NCBI GenBank assembly: GCA_963169255.1
Contig: CAUJEJ010000108.1
Location: 1 to 32,873 of the forward strand
Direction: 5' to 3'
Length of the DNA stretch: 32,873 nucleotides
Source: Actinomycetota bacterium
GTDB taxonomy: Bacteria; Actinomycetota; Actinomycetes; S36-B12; UBA10799
Both the position numbers and the translations under genes were made by a program. Positions 16,906-24,784 of the stretch are shown here, piece by piece (the first letter of the stretch is position 1; each line of letters starts with the position of its first letter). The notes under the pieces were generated by a model. That model ran no database searches and was not told the DNA's origin. It was given only the letters and a program-made list of their open reading frames with translations.

Positions 16906-17495
16906 TGTCGAAGGTCGTGCTCGCGAGCCGAAACCAGAAGAAGATCGTCGAGGTCCGGCGGATTCTGGCGGAGGTCGGTTCCACTATCGAACTTCTCGGA
17001 TTGGATGACCTCGACATCGATGTGGAGGACGTGCCCGAGACCGGCGCGACGTTCATGGAGAACGCGTTGATCAAGGCGCGCTCTGTCGTAGAGCAGACCG
17101 GATTCGCGGCGCTCGCCGATGATTCGGGTCTCGTTGTGGATGCGTTGAACGGGATGCCTGGTGTCTTGTCCGCACGGTGGGCGGGCCGCCACGGCGACGA
17201 TGACGCAAACCTCGAGCTGGTGATCAACCAAATCAGCGATGTGCCGGATGAACGACGTGGCGGTGGGTTCGTCTGCGCCGTCGCGTTGGTGCGGCCTGGC
17301 GGTGTGGTCATCGAGTCCGAGGGGATTGTTCGGGGGAGGCTGTTGCGCGAACCGGCGGGGGAGAACGGCTTTGGCTACGACCCGATCTTCGTCCCTGATG
17401 GCTACACGGTCACCACAGCGCAGATGTCCGCGGCGGAAAAGGACTCGCTCAGCCACCGTGGGCGAGCATTACGCGCGCTTGCCGCTCAGCTCTAA
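16905..17495 (+). CDS. rdgB: RdgB/HAM1 non-canonical purine NTP pyrophosphatase
   Basis: A 196-residue pyrophosphatase that removes ITP, dITP and XTP from the nucleotide pool. The N-terminal VLASRNQKKIVEV nucleotide-binding segment, ALADDSGLVVDAL with its catalytic Asp pair, GVLSARWAG, and GENGFGYDPIFVP are all present in the right order, as is the terminal SHRGRALRAL. The start ATG overlaps the rph stop by one base. It is the last gene of the block; a long hairpin lies 40 nt after the stop. Confidence 0.95.
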   Translation: MSKVVLASRNQKKIVEVRRILAEVGSTIELLGLDDLDIDVEDVPETGATFMENALIKARSVVEQTGFAALADDSGLVVDALNGMPGVLSARWAGRHGDDDANLELVINQISDVPDERRGGGFVCAVALVRPGGVVIESEGIVRGRLLREPAGENGFGYDPIFVPDGYTVTTAQMSAAEKDSLSHRGRALRALAAQL

Positions 17496-17533
17496 CTCAC
17501 CGGCGAATTCGCGGATATGCGGAACCGAGATGT

Positions 17534-17585
17534 CCGCTTTTGAGTGATTTGTGAAGGATGTTCGACCCAAATCACAGCAAAGCGG
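17534..17585 (+). terminator. Long two-part hairpin between rdgB and the transglycosylase gene
   Basis: CCGCTTT (17534-17540) pairs with AAAGCGG (17579-17585), and GTGATTTG (17544-17551) with CAAATCAC (17568-17575). They are separated by a 3x3 internal loop and closed by a 16-nt loop. It could end the murI-rdgB transcript, or be an RNA element or operator for the transglycosylase gene 60 nt downstream. There is no T-run. Confidence 0.5.
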
Positions 17586-17644
17586 GTTGATCTCTGGGAG
17601 TTCCGGTGCGCATGGTGGATGGACGCTGTCTATTCGGGGGAATC

Positions 17645-18322
17645 ATGCGAAGCAATATTTCGGTTGGCCTTGCCGCGCTCGTGGCCGGTTTGATTGGTGC
17701 GAGTACCGCGTTGACGGTTCCGGCGATGGCCGAGGATGCGCACGCACAGAATTCCGGCGCGGTGAAGACAGTCGGGGGACTCACCCCAGCGCCAGCAGTT
17801 TTTGTCGGCGCGGATGCAAGCTTTACATCACCATTCCTGGCTGCGGCCCAGTTGGCGGCCCCGCCCGTTCAGGTCGCTGCTCCAGTTCCAGTCGGCCCGC
17901 CACCGGTGGATACCACGACTGGCCCGAGCCCGTGGACCGGCGAGAAGCTTCGCCACCCCGATGGCAGTGCGTTTCCGAAGCAGATCAGCCGCTGGGCGAA
18001 CATCGTCGTCGCAGTGATGGAGGAACACAAGGTTCCGCGCAAGTACCTGCCGGGAATCCTCGCGCAGATTCAGCAGGAGTCCTTTGGTGATCCGAAGCTC
18101 GTTAACACCTACGACAGCAACGCAGCGATGGGTGATCCGTCAAAGGGCTTGCTGCAGGTGATCGGGTCGACGTATCAGACTCACGCCAAGCCAGGCTTCA
18201 AGAACCTCAAGTACCAGACCGTGCCGTACACGAATATCTGGGCAGCCTTGCGCTACGTCAAGAAGAGCTACGGTATGGACAAGTTCGCAAGTTGGAACTC
18301 AGGTTCAAACTCCGCTTACTAA
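17645..18322 (+). CDS. Secreted lytic transglycosylase-like protein (SLT/Rpf-type fold)
   Basis: A 225-residue exported peptidoglycan hydrolase. A signal peptide (SVGLAALVAGLIGASTALTVPAMA) is followed by a Pro/Ala/Val-rich linker to about residue 100. The catalytic domain contains AQIQQESFGDPKLVN with E145 as the likely acid, then a segment ending SKGLLQVIGSTYQTHA and NIWAALRYVKKSYG, the SLT pattern. Family enzymes cut the glycan to 1,6-anhydromuramic acid. ATG 17645 has GGGGGA (17636-17641) 3 nt upstream; the ATG at 17612 adds a stretch with no signal. A 150-bp leader with a strong hairpin precedes it, which could be regulatory, as leader elements are known before such genes in Actinobacteria. 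Confidence 0.88.
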   Translation: MRSNISVGLAALVAGLIGASTALTVPAMAEDAHAQNSGAVKTVGGLTPAPAVFVGADASFTSPFLAAAQLAAPPVQVAAPVPVGPPPVDTTTGPSPWTGEKLRHPDGSAFPKQISRWANIVVAVMEEHKVPRKYLPGILAQIQQESFGDPKLVNTYDSNAAMGDPSKGLLQVIGSTYQTHAKPGFKNLKYQTVPYTNIWAALRYVKKSYGMDKFASWNSGSNSAY

Positions 18323-18355
18323 GGTCAGGCGAAACCAAACCGTCAGGAGAACCGC

Positions 18356-18796
18356 ATGCCCAGCGACTACCAACTCAAGGCCATGAACGTCGTCCACAAG
18401 GCGATTCTTAAGGCCAGTTTCGGCAAGCTGGGGTGGGAGGCGATGGGAATGCCCGTCGTGGAACTCACGACGATTGGACGCAAGAGCGGAGAAGCGCGAA
18501 CCACCATGCTGACGTCACCGTGGCAAGAAGGTGAATCGACAATCATCGTTGCCTCGCGTGGTGGCGATGACAAGAATCCGGCGTGGTTCCTCAACCTGCA
18601 GGCGAACCCGGACGTTGAGGTCCGGATCGGTGGCGGCGAGAAGCAGTCGATGCGGGCACGGATCACCGCAGGTGAAGAACGCCAAACCCTGTGGGACAAC
18701 CTCACGGCCGCTCACAAGAACTATGCGGACTACCAAACGAACACCAACCGCGAGATCCCGGTCGTCGTACTTGACCCTGTGCCAGCGGTTAAGTAG
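18356..18796 (+). CDS. Nitroreductase-family deazaflavin (F420)-dependent oxidoreductase
   Basis: A 146-residue protein of the FDOR-A / Ddn type, which uses coenzyme F420 as hydride donor. The pattern ELTTIGRKSGEARTTML (about 37-53), IIVASRGGDDKNPAWFLNLQANPDVEV (about 62-88) and a C-terminal EIPVVVLDPV matches the split beta-barrel family. The substrate cannot be deduced. CAGGAG (18342-18347) sits 8 nt before ATG 18356. It is 33 nt from the transglycosylase stop, so it may be read from the same transcript, and it converges with the GGDEF gene. Confidence 0.88.
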   Translation: MPSDYQLKAMNVVHKAILKASFGKLGWEAMGMPVVELTTIGRKSGEARTTMLTSPWQEGESTIIVASRGGDDKNPAWFLNLQANPDVEVRIGGGEKQSMRARITAGEERQTLWDNLTAAHKNYADYQTNTNREIPVVVLDPVPAVK

Positions 18797-18856
18797 CCAG
18801 CAGCTCGCGCACGCACGCACCGTGGGTGAGTGCGTCACAACCGGGGCGTGCGGTTT

Positions 18857-19375
18857 CTACTGACTGTCGGGATCTTCGCTGAACCACTCACATCGGTTGC
18901 GGCCGGAGTTCTTCGCAACATGGAGCGCGACGTCTGCGTTGCGCAACAGCTGTGTCTCGTCGTCCCATTCCGCCGCAGAGGCGACGCCGATACTCACCGT
19001 GATCTCTTGCGTCGCGTCCGAGCGCAGGCTCATCGGACTAGCGACTGCACGCTGAATTCGCTCCGCCAGTTCAAGGGTTCCTGGACCCGTTGTGGTCATG
19101 TTCGTGATGACCACAAATTCGTCACCGCCGATTCGTGCGACTAGGTCCTGGGGCTTGACCGTTTCCATGAGGCGGGCGGCCACCTGTTGCAGCACCATGT
19201 CGCCCGCGCGATGTCCAAACTGATCGTTGACGACCTTAAAGTTGTCGACGTCGATGAACATCAACGTTGGACCAGCAGAGCGGGTCGTACGTTGAGCGAA
19301 GTCCTCCGCGAGCCGTCTATTCATCTGGTGCCGGTTCGCAAGCCCCGTAAGAGCATCGCGCTGGGATTCGCGCAA
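18857..19375 (-). CDS. GGDEF domain protein (putative diguanylate cyclase), possibly 5'-truncated
   Basis: A GGDEF domain of 172 residues from TTG 19375. RDALTGLANR (6-15), LMFIDVDNFKVVNDQFGHRAGD (38-59) with D42, and the intact signature GGDEF (83-87) should allow synthesis of cyclic di-GMP. The inhibitory I-site RxxD reads K74-P-Q-D77, so feedback control may be lost. AAAGGG lies 5 nt before the TTG. The frame remains open upstream to a stop at 19514-19516 and reads RERERELHRTTIATLTKDQ, a helical linker like those that normally join GGDEF to a sensor; no ATG or GTG occurs there. tRNA-Leu ends 100 nt upstream, leaving no room for a sensor domain. Hence either a stand-alone cyclase or the remains of a longer one. 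Confidence 0.7.
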   Translation of the reverse strand: MRESQRDALTGLANRHQMNRRLAEDFAQRTTRSAGPTLMFIDVDNFKVVNDQFGHRAGDMVLQQVAARLMETVKPQDLVARIGGDEFVVITNMTTTGPGTLELAERIQRAVASPMSLRSDATQEITVSIGVASAAEWDDETQLLRNADVALHVAKNSGRNRCEWFSEDPDSQ

Positions 19376-19616
19376 TGCGTCCCTTTGATCCTTGGTGAGG
19401 GTGGCGATGGTGGTGCGGTGCAGTTCGCGTTCGCGTTCGCGGACCTGCGCGGCGATTGCCCGGTCACCTGCGGCTTCGCCCCGGTCCGAGACGGCTTCTC
19501 TACCATCGCGGCCTCATGTCGCGAACATACTCTTGCGAAAGGTCTGAACCGCTGTTGTGGGGCTACCGGTGACATTCGATGCTGTCAGATCCAGCAAGCC
19601 GTTTGGATCGATTTAG

Positions 19617-19698
<82 letters not shown>

Positions 19699-19799
19699 TC
19701 AAGCGTTGGAAAGCATAGCCGTTGCGAAGCCGAACGCGGAACCGGCCACATTCTGCAACGCGCTTTCAGAATTGGTCGTTGGTGCGCCACACTTGGTTC

Positions 19800-20981
19800 A
19801 TGGCTGGCGATGCAAAGCGTTTTCTCAAGTACCTCGAGGCAGAGCGAGAGGCGAGTTTGATGTATCGCACTCTCGCGGACATGGCCACTGGCGATCCTCG
19901 CGAGGCGTTGTTGGAGCTCGCCGAGATCGAGGACCGGCATGCGGCGCACTGGGAGTCGCTGCTGATCGAGGCAGGCATCGAGATCCCGCCGGACCCTGGC
20001 GTCCTGGACTCAAGTTCCGAGAAGCTCGTTTCCCGAGCAAGACAGTTTTCGCTGCAGGCAGTTCTGCCCGACCTAGAGCAGGCGGAACGCGATGCGCAGG
20101 GCACCTATGACGAAGAGCCCGACGCGCTGCCGGGGATGGCCGAGGACGAACACATCCACGCCCAGGTCTTGGCCGGAATGGTTGAGGCAACTACTGAAAG
20201 TGTCGGAAACGCAGCTAGTAGCCCGGCGCTGGTTTCAACCGGCCCTCCCGAGCGCTCGATGGCCGATGTGCGCGCTGCGCTCAACAGCGCTGAACCGTGG
20301 CATCGCACGGACAAGTCCGGGTCACTGCGCGCAGCGGTGTTTGGTGCCTCGGACGGGTTGGTGTCCAACACAGCCCTTGTCATGGGCTTCGCGGGCTCGG
20401 GCATTGAAAGCGGAACGGTACTTTTCGCGGGTATTGCCGGTCTACTCGCCGGAGCATTCTCGATGGCTGCCGGTGAATACGTGTCCGTCGCGAGCCAGCG
20501 TGATCTGTTCCAGCGTGAGATTGCGATGGAGGCGCAAGAGCTCAAAGAGAAGCCGCTCGAGGAACAGCGCGAGTTGGAGCTGATCTACCGCGCCAAGGGC
20601 CTTGACCGTGAAACTGCGAAGGCCGCCGCGGCAAAGATCATGTCGAATCCCGAGACGGCGCTCGACACCCTCGCCCGCGAGGAACTCGGCCTCGATCCCG
20701 ATGAACTTGGATCGCCGGTCAAGGTCGCGGCTTCGAGCTTCGTGGCCTTTGCCTCGGGCGCCGTCGTGCCGGTCATTCCATACGTCTTTCTGTCAGGAAC
20801 GGCGGCACTAGTGACGGCAATAGTCCTCGCCGCAATCGCTCTCGTCGCTGTCGGCGGCACTGTTGGACGCCTGTCGGGAGCCGGTGTCGCCAAGTCGGCC
20901 GCCCGCCAACTGCTTGTCGGCGCAGGCGCGGCAGCGGTCACGTTCGTGATCGGCAAGCTGGTTGGGGTCAATCTCGGTTAG
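19800..20981 (+). CDS. Ferritin-like / VIT1-CCC1 family iron (manganese) transporter fusion
   Basis: A 393-residue two-domain protein. The N-terminal part (about 1-150) is a ferritin-like helical bundle with Glu and ExxH motifs: AEREASLMYRTLAD, AEIEDRHAAHW (E44-x-x-H47) and MAEDEHIHAQVL. The C-terminal part (about 190-393) is the VIT1/CCC1 domain: SLRAAVFGASDGLVSNTALV, AGAFSMAAGEYVSVASQRD, a cytoplasmic helix pair rich in Glu (EIAMEAQELKEK), and three further membrane helices. Such fusions (MbfA-like) export ferrous iron across the cytoplasmic membrane in other bacteria. ATG 19800 is chosen because the ferritin domain starts right after it; the frame is open 26 codons upstream without family resemblance. 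There is no clear ribosome site. Confidence 0.9.
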   Translation: MAGDAKRFLKYLEAEREASLMYRTLADMATGDPREALLELAEIEDRHAAHWESLLIEAGIEIPPDPGVLDSSSEKLVSRARQFSLQAVLPDLEQAERDAQGTYDEEPDALPGMAEDEHIHAQVLAGMVEATTESVGNAASSPALVSTGPPERSMADVRAALNSAEPWHRTDKSGSLRAAVFGASDGLVSNTALVMGFAGSGIESGTVLFAGIAGLLAGAFSMAAGEYVSVASQRDLFQREIAMEAQELKEKPLEEQRELELIYRAKGLDRETAKAAAAKIMSNPETALDTLAREELGLDPDELGSPVKVAASSFVAFASGAVVPVIPYVFLSGTAALVTAIVLAAIALVAVGGTVGRLSGAGVAKSAARQLLVGAGAAAVTFVIGKLVGVNLG

Positions 20982-21056
20982 CTTCGGTGAACTCAAACGA
21001 TCGGCTGATCGACAACACGACGCGATCATGAATAGGCTGCCAAGGACTAGCGCCGA

Positions 21057-21536
21057 ATGGCCACACTCGAGGGAGCACATGTGCGGATAACCAGCGATTC
21101 CTTCAAAGACGGCAAACCAATGCCGTCGTCGCACAGTTCTGATGGCGAGGGATCGCTTCCGCCGCTTGATATCACGGACATTCCGAGCCGCACCGTGACA
21201 ATTGCGATCACAGCCCACGATCCCGATATCCCTCGCGATCGTCGCCCAGACGGCAACTTTGATCACTGGGTCGTATGGAACCTGCCGCGCGACACCACGC
21301 ATGTTGCGAGCGCGACCGAGCACGGTGGCACGGTCGGCACAACGACCATCGGCACGAACGATTGGGTCGCCGCTGGGCCGCCGCCAGGCGACGGACCACA
21401 TCGCTACTACTTCACCGTGTACGCGCTAGATTCCGAACTTGACCTGCCGGAATCAACAACTCGGGCCGAACTTGAGGCCGCGATTGCAGGCCATGTGATT
21501 GAGTCGGCTGAATTGATGGGTACGTACGAACGCTGA
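21057..21536 (+). CDS. YbhB/YbcL-type phosphatidylethanolamine-binding-like protein (PEBP)
   Basis: A 159-residue soluble protein of the bacterial Raf-kinase-inhibitor-like group. The anion-binding pocket signatures are seen: TIAITAHDPDIP (about 48-59), NFDHWVVWNLP (about 67-77) and GPHRYYFTVYALD (about 114-126). The physiological ligand is unknown for the family. There is no signal peptide. ATG 21057 has only a weak AAGGA 11 nt upstream; a TAGGCT box at 21033-21038 is a possible -10. It converges with the bcp gene, with a short hairpin at its stop. Confidence 0.88.
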   Translation: MATLEGAHVRITSDSFKDGKPMPSSHSSDGEGSLPPLDITDIPSRTVTIAITAHDPDIPRDRRPDGNFDHWVVWNLPRDTTHVASATEHGGTVGTTTIGTNDWVAAGPPPGDGPHRYYFTVYALDSELDLPESTTRAELEAAIAGHVIESAELMGTYER

Positions 21537-21546
21537 GTGATCAGCG
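21531..21546. terminator. Short hairpin at the end of the PEBP gene
   Basis: CGCTGA (21531-21536) pairs with TCAGCG (21541-21546) around GTGA. The stem contains the stop codon of the PEBP gene and lies 20 nt from the bcp stop. It is a weak candidate for a bidirectional terminator. Confidence 0.3.
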
Positions 21547-21566
21547 CTCCCAACGGTTGGCCGTCA

Positions 21567-22031
21567 CTACAGGCCGAGCTCGCCACGCAATTTCGCGACG
21601 TGGCCCTTGGCACGCACGTTGTACTGGGCGATTTCGATCTTTCCCTTGGCGTCGATGACAAATGTCGACCGAATGACTCCGGTGACCTTCTTCCCGTACA
21701 TCGTCTTCTCGCCATACGCGCCGTATGCAATGAGGACCTCTTTGTCAGGGTCCGATAGCAACGGGAATGTCAGGCCATCACGTTCCCGAAACTTGGCCAG
21801 CTTCTCAGGCTTGTCCGGTGAGATACCGAGCACCGTGATGCCCGCAGCCTTGAGTGAATCGAGCGAATCACGGAAGTCACATGCCTGGGTCGTGCAACCG
21901 GGCGTCATCGCCGCGGGGTAGGCGTAGAGGACAACGCGTTGTCCCTTGAAGTCAGACAACTTGACCTTGTTGTCGTGATCGTCAAGCAGGTTGAAGTTCG
22001 GGGCCTTGTCGCCGGGGGAAAGTCTCGTCAC
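21567..22031 (-). CDS. bcp: Thiol peroxidase of the Bcp/PrxQ peroxiredoxin family
   Basis: A 154-residue peroxiredoxin that reduces hydroperoxides in the cytoplasm. C46 (peroxidatic, in MTPGCTTQAC) and C51 (resolving, five residues later) are both present, which marks the atypical 2-Cys Bcp type. FPLLSDPDKEV and STFVIDAKGKI follow as expected. The GTG at 22031 is chosen because GGAG lies 7 nt upstream on the minus strand and the family starts with a motif like LSPGDKAPNF; the frame is open 13 codons further. Neighbouring iron-handling (VIT1) suggests an oxidative-stress theme, but they are not co-transcribed. Confidence 0.93.
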   Translation of the reverse strand: MTRLSPGDKAPNFNLLDDHDNKVKLSDFKGQRVVLYAYPAAMTPGCTTQACDFRDSLDSLKAAGITVLGISPDKPEKLAKFRERDGLTFPLLSDPDKEVLIAYGAYGEKTMYGKKVTGVIRSTFVIDAKGKIEIAQYNVRAKGHVAKLRGELGL

Positions 22032-22114
22032 GGTGGTACTCCAATGCGTCAACGGTTGTCGAAGAAGCACAGTTTGGCATGGCGCTCGAAACCGTCGGGC
22101 AGGCCGTCAGGTGC

Positions 22115-23152
22115 CTACGAGTGTGCAGCGGCGAAGGTAGACGAAACGCCGTATGTTCCGGAGACGCCGTTCGATGCGCTGACCCGGGCGTAGTACTGAG
22201 TGCCGGGAGTCGCATAGACCGAGGTCGACGTAGATGCTGTTGAACCCGCGTTGAACCAGCCGCTGTTGGGGTTGTTGTCGTAGTTGGCCTTGGTTGTCAG
22301 TTCAATTGTGTAGCTCGTGATCGTCTTGTAGCCGTCACTCACTGGAGGGGTCCACGAGACGAGGAGTTCGCCGACTGCAGAGCCGGTAGATGCTGCCACG
22401 GAGGTTGGGGCACCGGGTGTCGTGTAAGGCACATCAGTGACAAAGCCAGTGGCAGAGTTCGACGCGAGGCCGTGAGGGTTCCAGACCGTGATCCTGAATG
22501 AGTACTGCAGGCCAGGTGTCAGCCCGGAGACGTTCTGAGATGTTGAGGTGCTTCGCGTGTTGTCGATGTAAGTCGTCCAACTGCTCGGTGATGCGCCGAG
22601 GCCATATTCGATCTTGTAGCCCGTCGGGTTTAGTCCACCTTGATCCGTCGGTGCGGTCCACGTTAGATCAATTCCTTGGTAGGCTTGCGTTCCGGCGATG
22701 CTGCTGACGGTGTCATGGGTTGTAGAGGTCTGGATCAGTAGGCCGTAGCGGTAGGCGGAGTTGTTGATCCCCGCGTCGACCGGTGTTGCCAGAGTGACGG
22801 GGAACTCACCAGCTGTGACTTCTGCGGCCGAAATGATGTGACGTGTAGTAGATGTCGAGATTGCCGCGCCACTTCCCACGTCATACACAGTGACTGCTGC
22901 CTCTTGGTAGGTGCAGCTTCCTAGCGACCCGCTGACCGTTACGGTCGAGTACGCGAACTTCTGGAGACTCGCGTTGTAAGTCGCGGCGCCTGGTGCAACG
23001 GTTGCCGACGACGTGCAGGATGCCTGCATCGAGACTGAGCCAGCGCCAGTCTTCGTCGGAGTTGAGACCGCCAAAGACCCGGCATAGAGCCCGCCCGCGC
23101 CGACGGCTGCAACGCCAGCAAGAGCGATGGCAGAACGCTTGTTCAGGCGCAT
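22115..23152 (-). CDS. Exported surface protein: alternate-type signal, Cys-paired domain and two FN3 repeats
   Basis: A 345-residue exported protein of unknown function. The N-terminus (MRLNKRSAIALAGVAAVGAGGLYAG) resembles the alternate (SipW-dependent) signals of Actinobacteria. Residues about 30-160 form a domain clearly paralogous to the product of the divergent gene at 23514: both share GLYAG, GAGSV, a QASC cysteine, a VxPGAAT-(Y/W)-NA-QKF stretch and VDAG-(Y)-YG. The second Cys (in GSCTY) probably pairs with the first. Two fibronectin type III domains follow (about 165-255 and 260-345; WTAPTDQGG, YSFRITVWNPHG, LLVSWTPPVSDG, YYARVSASNG). ATG 23152 follows GGAG by 6 nt; the frame is open 27 codons upstream. 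Likely a wall- or surface-attached structural protein matured by the nearby SipW-like peptidase (inference). Confidence 0.75.
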   Translation of the reverse strand: MRLNKRSAIALAGVAAVGAGGLYAGSLAVSTPTKTGAGSVSMQASCTSSATVAPGAATYNASLQKFAYSTVTVSGSLGSCTYQEAAVTVYDVGSGAAISTSTTRHIISAAEVTAGEFPVTLATPVDAGINNSAYRYGLLIQTSTTHDTVSSIAGTQAYQGIDLTWTAPTDQGGLNPTGYKIEYGLGASPSSWTTYIDNTRSTSTSQNVSGLTPGLQYSFRITVWNPHGLASNSATGFVTDVPYTTPGAPTSVAASTGSAVGELLVSWTPPVSDGYKTITSYTIELTTKANYDNNPNSGWFNAGSTASTSTSVYATPGTQYYARVSASNGVSGTYGVSSTFAAAHS

Positions 23153-23513
23153 GTCACTCTCCATAGACGGCGGGCTTTGGATCGAGCGTGTCACGGAATT
23201 TGCAGCGAAGCTCAGCCGTAGCGCGCCGATCACTCAATTGGAGCAATCGCGCAAATTCGGCGGTCCCTACCCCGTTTGGCTCGTGACTTGCAGCAGAGTG
23301 ATGTGAAACCCCTGGGAACAAAGGACTTCAGCCTTTCGCGGTGGTTACTGACAACCACGCAGGTAGGCCGGTCGTATGAACATCAAATTCGATCATGACG
23401 CCGAATGGGTGACAGGAGGTTTGCGCCTAGCGCCGGTACATCGCACTCTGAAGACACGTGGACTCTCAACAGAGGGTGGCGCACTAGTAGTAAACCTCGA
23501 GCAGGGAGTAACA
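23153..23513. other. Divergent intergenic region between the two paralogous surface-protein genes
   Basis: These 361 bp hold the promoters of both genes. Two adjacent hairpins are visible: AAAGG/CCTTT at 23320-23324 and 23332-23336, then GTGGTT/AACCAC at 23341-23346 and 23353-23358, followed by AGGTAGGCCGGTCG. They could be a folded leader of the plus-strand gene or operator sites. An open frame from ATG 23376 runs into the surface-protein gene but carries no signal at its start. I see no other gene. Confidence 0.4.
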
Positions 23514-23954
23514 ATGGCAGCGAAGTGGAAGTTCTTGGCAGCTGGATCAGCAGCAGTGGTCGCGATCGGCGGGGCAGGCCTCTACGCAGGTGCGCTCAGC
23601 GTTTCGTCGAGTGGACTGTCCGGTGCAGGTTCCGTTGCGCTTCAGGCGTCATGTGCGACCGCAGCCACCGTTACTCCAGGTGCGGCGACGTGGAACGCAA
23701 CAGTTCAGAAGTTCACCTACACAACGGTCAGCGTTGCGTACACCGAAGGTTCGACTGACGCGTGTAGCGGTCAGAAATTGAAGGTCAATGTGTATGCGAC
23801 GTCGGGTGGAGCGGAGCTGTCAACAGGCACCGCTGTCACGATTACCGATGGTTCCGACGGGGCAGCGGGCACGGCATTCACGCTGTCCACGGCCGTCGAC
23901 GCAGGACTAGCGACCGCCGACTACAAGTACGGCGTCATCTTCCAGACTGCATAA
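23514..23954 (+). CDS. Small exported surface protein, paralogue of the N-terminal domain of the 22115-23152 product
   Basis: A 146-residue exported protein. The N-terminus MAAKWKFLAAGSAAVVAIGGAGLYAG is an alternate-type (SipW-dependent) signal. The rest is a single domain with two Cys (in LQASCAT and TDACSG), about 45% identical by eye to the N-terminal domain of the divergent protein and ending where the FN3 domains start in that one. It may be a structural subunit on its own (pilus- or fibre-like, as with TasA), but that is inference from size and from the nearby SipW-like peptidase. GGGAG lies 6 nt before ATG 23514; the frame is open back to 23376 without a signal sequence. A 17-bp terminator follows. 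Confidence 0.75.
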   Translation: MAAKWKFLAAGSAAVVAIGGAGLYAGALSVSSSGLSGAGSVALQASCATAATVTPGAATWNATVQKFTYTTVSVAYTEGSTDACSGQKLKVNVYATSGGAELSTGTAVTITDGSDGAAGTAFTLSTAVDAGLATADYKYGVIFQTA

Positions 23955-23980
23955 GTCTGGCTAACGCAGTAACGACTTAA

Positions 23981-24018
23981 CGTTCGCAGTGCGTCCCGAC
24001 GGGGACGCACTGCGAACG
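23981..24018 (+). terminator. Strong terminator, perfect 17-bp stem
   Basis: Arms 23981-23997 and 24002-24018 are exactly complementary around a GACG loop, 26 nt after the small surface-protein stop. A small extra hairpin (23942-23960) spans that stop codon. No T-run follows. The downstream gene pair therefore probably has its own promoter or depends on read-through. Confidence 0.8.
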
Positions 24019-24040
24019 AGGCGCACTAGGTGAGGCGAGA

Positions 24041-24784
24041 GTGGTGAAACCACTGTCACAAGGCGAAAGAGCACGATGGGTCCGAATCAGGATCGCCATC
24101 GTGCTTTTCGGCGTTGCTGGTGTGGTGGCCTTCACCCTTGGGTCAGTGAGGGCCTCGACCCTTACGGTCACCACGGCTGAACCTCCCGCCGTTTTCACTG
24201 CTCCGCTAGTGCCACCCTCGATCCTGGCCAGTCCCACACCCTCGGTTGCTGCCGTCGCTCCAACGCTTGCCCCGACCTCGACATCATCACCGTCAGCATC
24301 GGCACCTGCAGCGAAACCCGACGACCTGCCTGCGGTATCGCCATCGCCGACACCATCGTTGGAGGTGCCAAGTGCGACACCTTCCCCAACGCCCGCTGCG
24401 GCGACGCTCCCGGCCCCGTGCGTCGAAGGCGAGATTCAAACGGCGGTACTCGAGGAGCTGAACCTGCCACGGACGAGTCTGTGTTTGTCCGACCTGAAAG
24501 TGAAGGACGCGTCGAGCGGGGAGGACATCAAATGGCAGGTGGCCACACTGGACGCGACTGATGGGCACCCAGCCAAGGTTGCGCTGTTCCAGGACCCGAG
24601 CGGTTCGCAATCTGCTCCACTGCTCGCTGATCCGCGGCCGTTCACCCTGGAGGCCCTCTCTTCTTCCGGGGACGAAGTCGTGGTCGCGCATTTCACCGGC
24701 GCCGAAACCGCCGCAGTAGTCACCGCCGAGTTGATAGCCAAGCTCCCGGCAGACCATGATCGGTGGGTGGTGATCTGGGAATGA
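24041..24784 (+). CDS. Membrane-anchored protein with Pro/Ser/Thr-rich stalk, coupled to the SipW-like peptidase
   Basis: An unrecognised protein of 247 residues. A basic N-terminus (KPLSQGERARWVRIR) precedes one hydrophobic helix (IAIVLFGVAGVVAFTLGSV, about 17-35), then a long Pro/Ser/Thr/Ala stalk (about 50-125) and a compact C-terminal domain (about 126-247) with two Cys (in PCVEGE and SLCLSD), likely outside. There is no cleavage site of normal type. The stop overlaps the ATG of the signal-peptidase gene in ATGA, so both are made together and the product is probably a partner or substrate of the peptidase. Two in-frame GTGs lie at 24041 and 24044; the first is given. The preceding hairpin separates it from the surface-protein gene. 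Confidence 0.7.
   Translation: MVKPLSQGERARWVRIRIAIVLFGVAGVVAFTLGSVRASTLTVTTAEPPAVFTAPLVPPSILASPTPSVAAVAPTLAPTSTSSPSASAPAAKPDDLPAVSPSPTPSLEVPSATPSPTPAAATLPAPCVEGEIQTAVLEELNLPRTSLCLSDLKVKDASSGEDIKWQVATLDATDGHPAKVALFQDPSGSQSAPLLADPRPFTLEALSSSGDEVVVAHFTGAETAAVVTAELIAKLPADHDRWVVIWE

Noticed and set aside
16737-17456. Long minus-strand frame opposite rdgB and the end of rph
   Set aside because: rph and rdgB are clear on the plus strand; this is a shadow frame.
19321-19575. Alternative minus-strand frame with an ATG overlapping the GGDEF gene
   Set aside because: Its translation is low in recognisable structure, while the GGDEF frame continues upstream as a plausible helical linker.
23359-23375. 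Possible c-di-GMP (GEMM) riboswitch before the small surface-protein gene
   Set aside because: GGTAGGCCGG resembles part of the GEMM consensus, but the GGCAAACC and CGCAAAGCC parts are not found at the right places.
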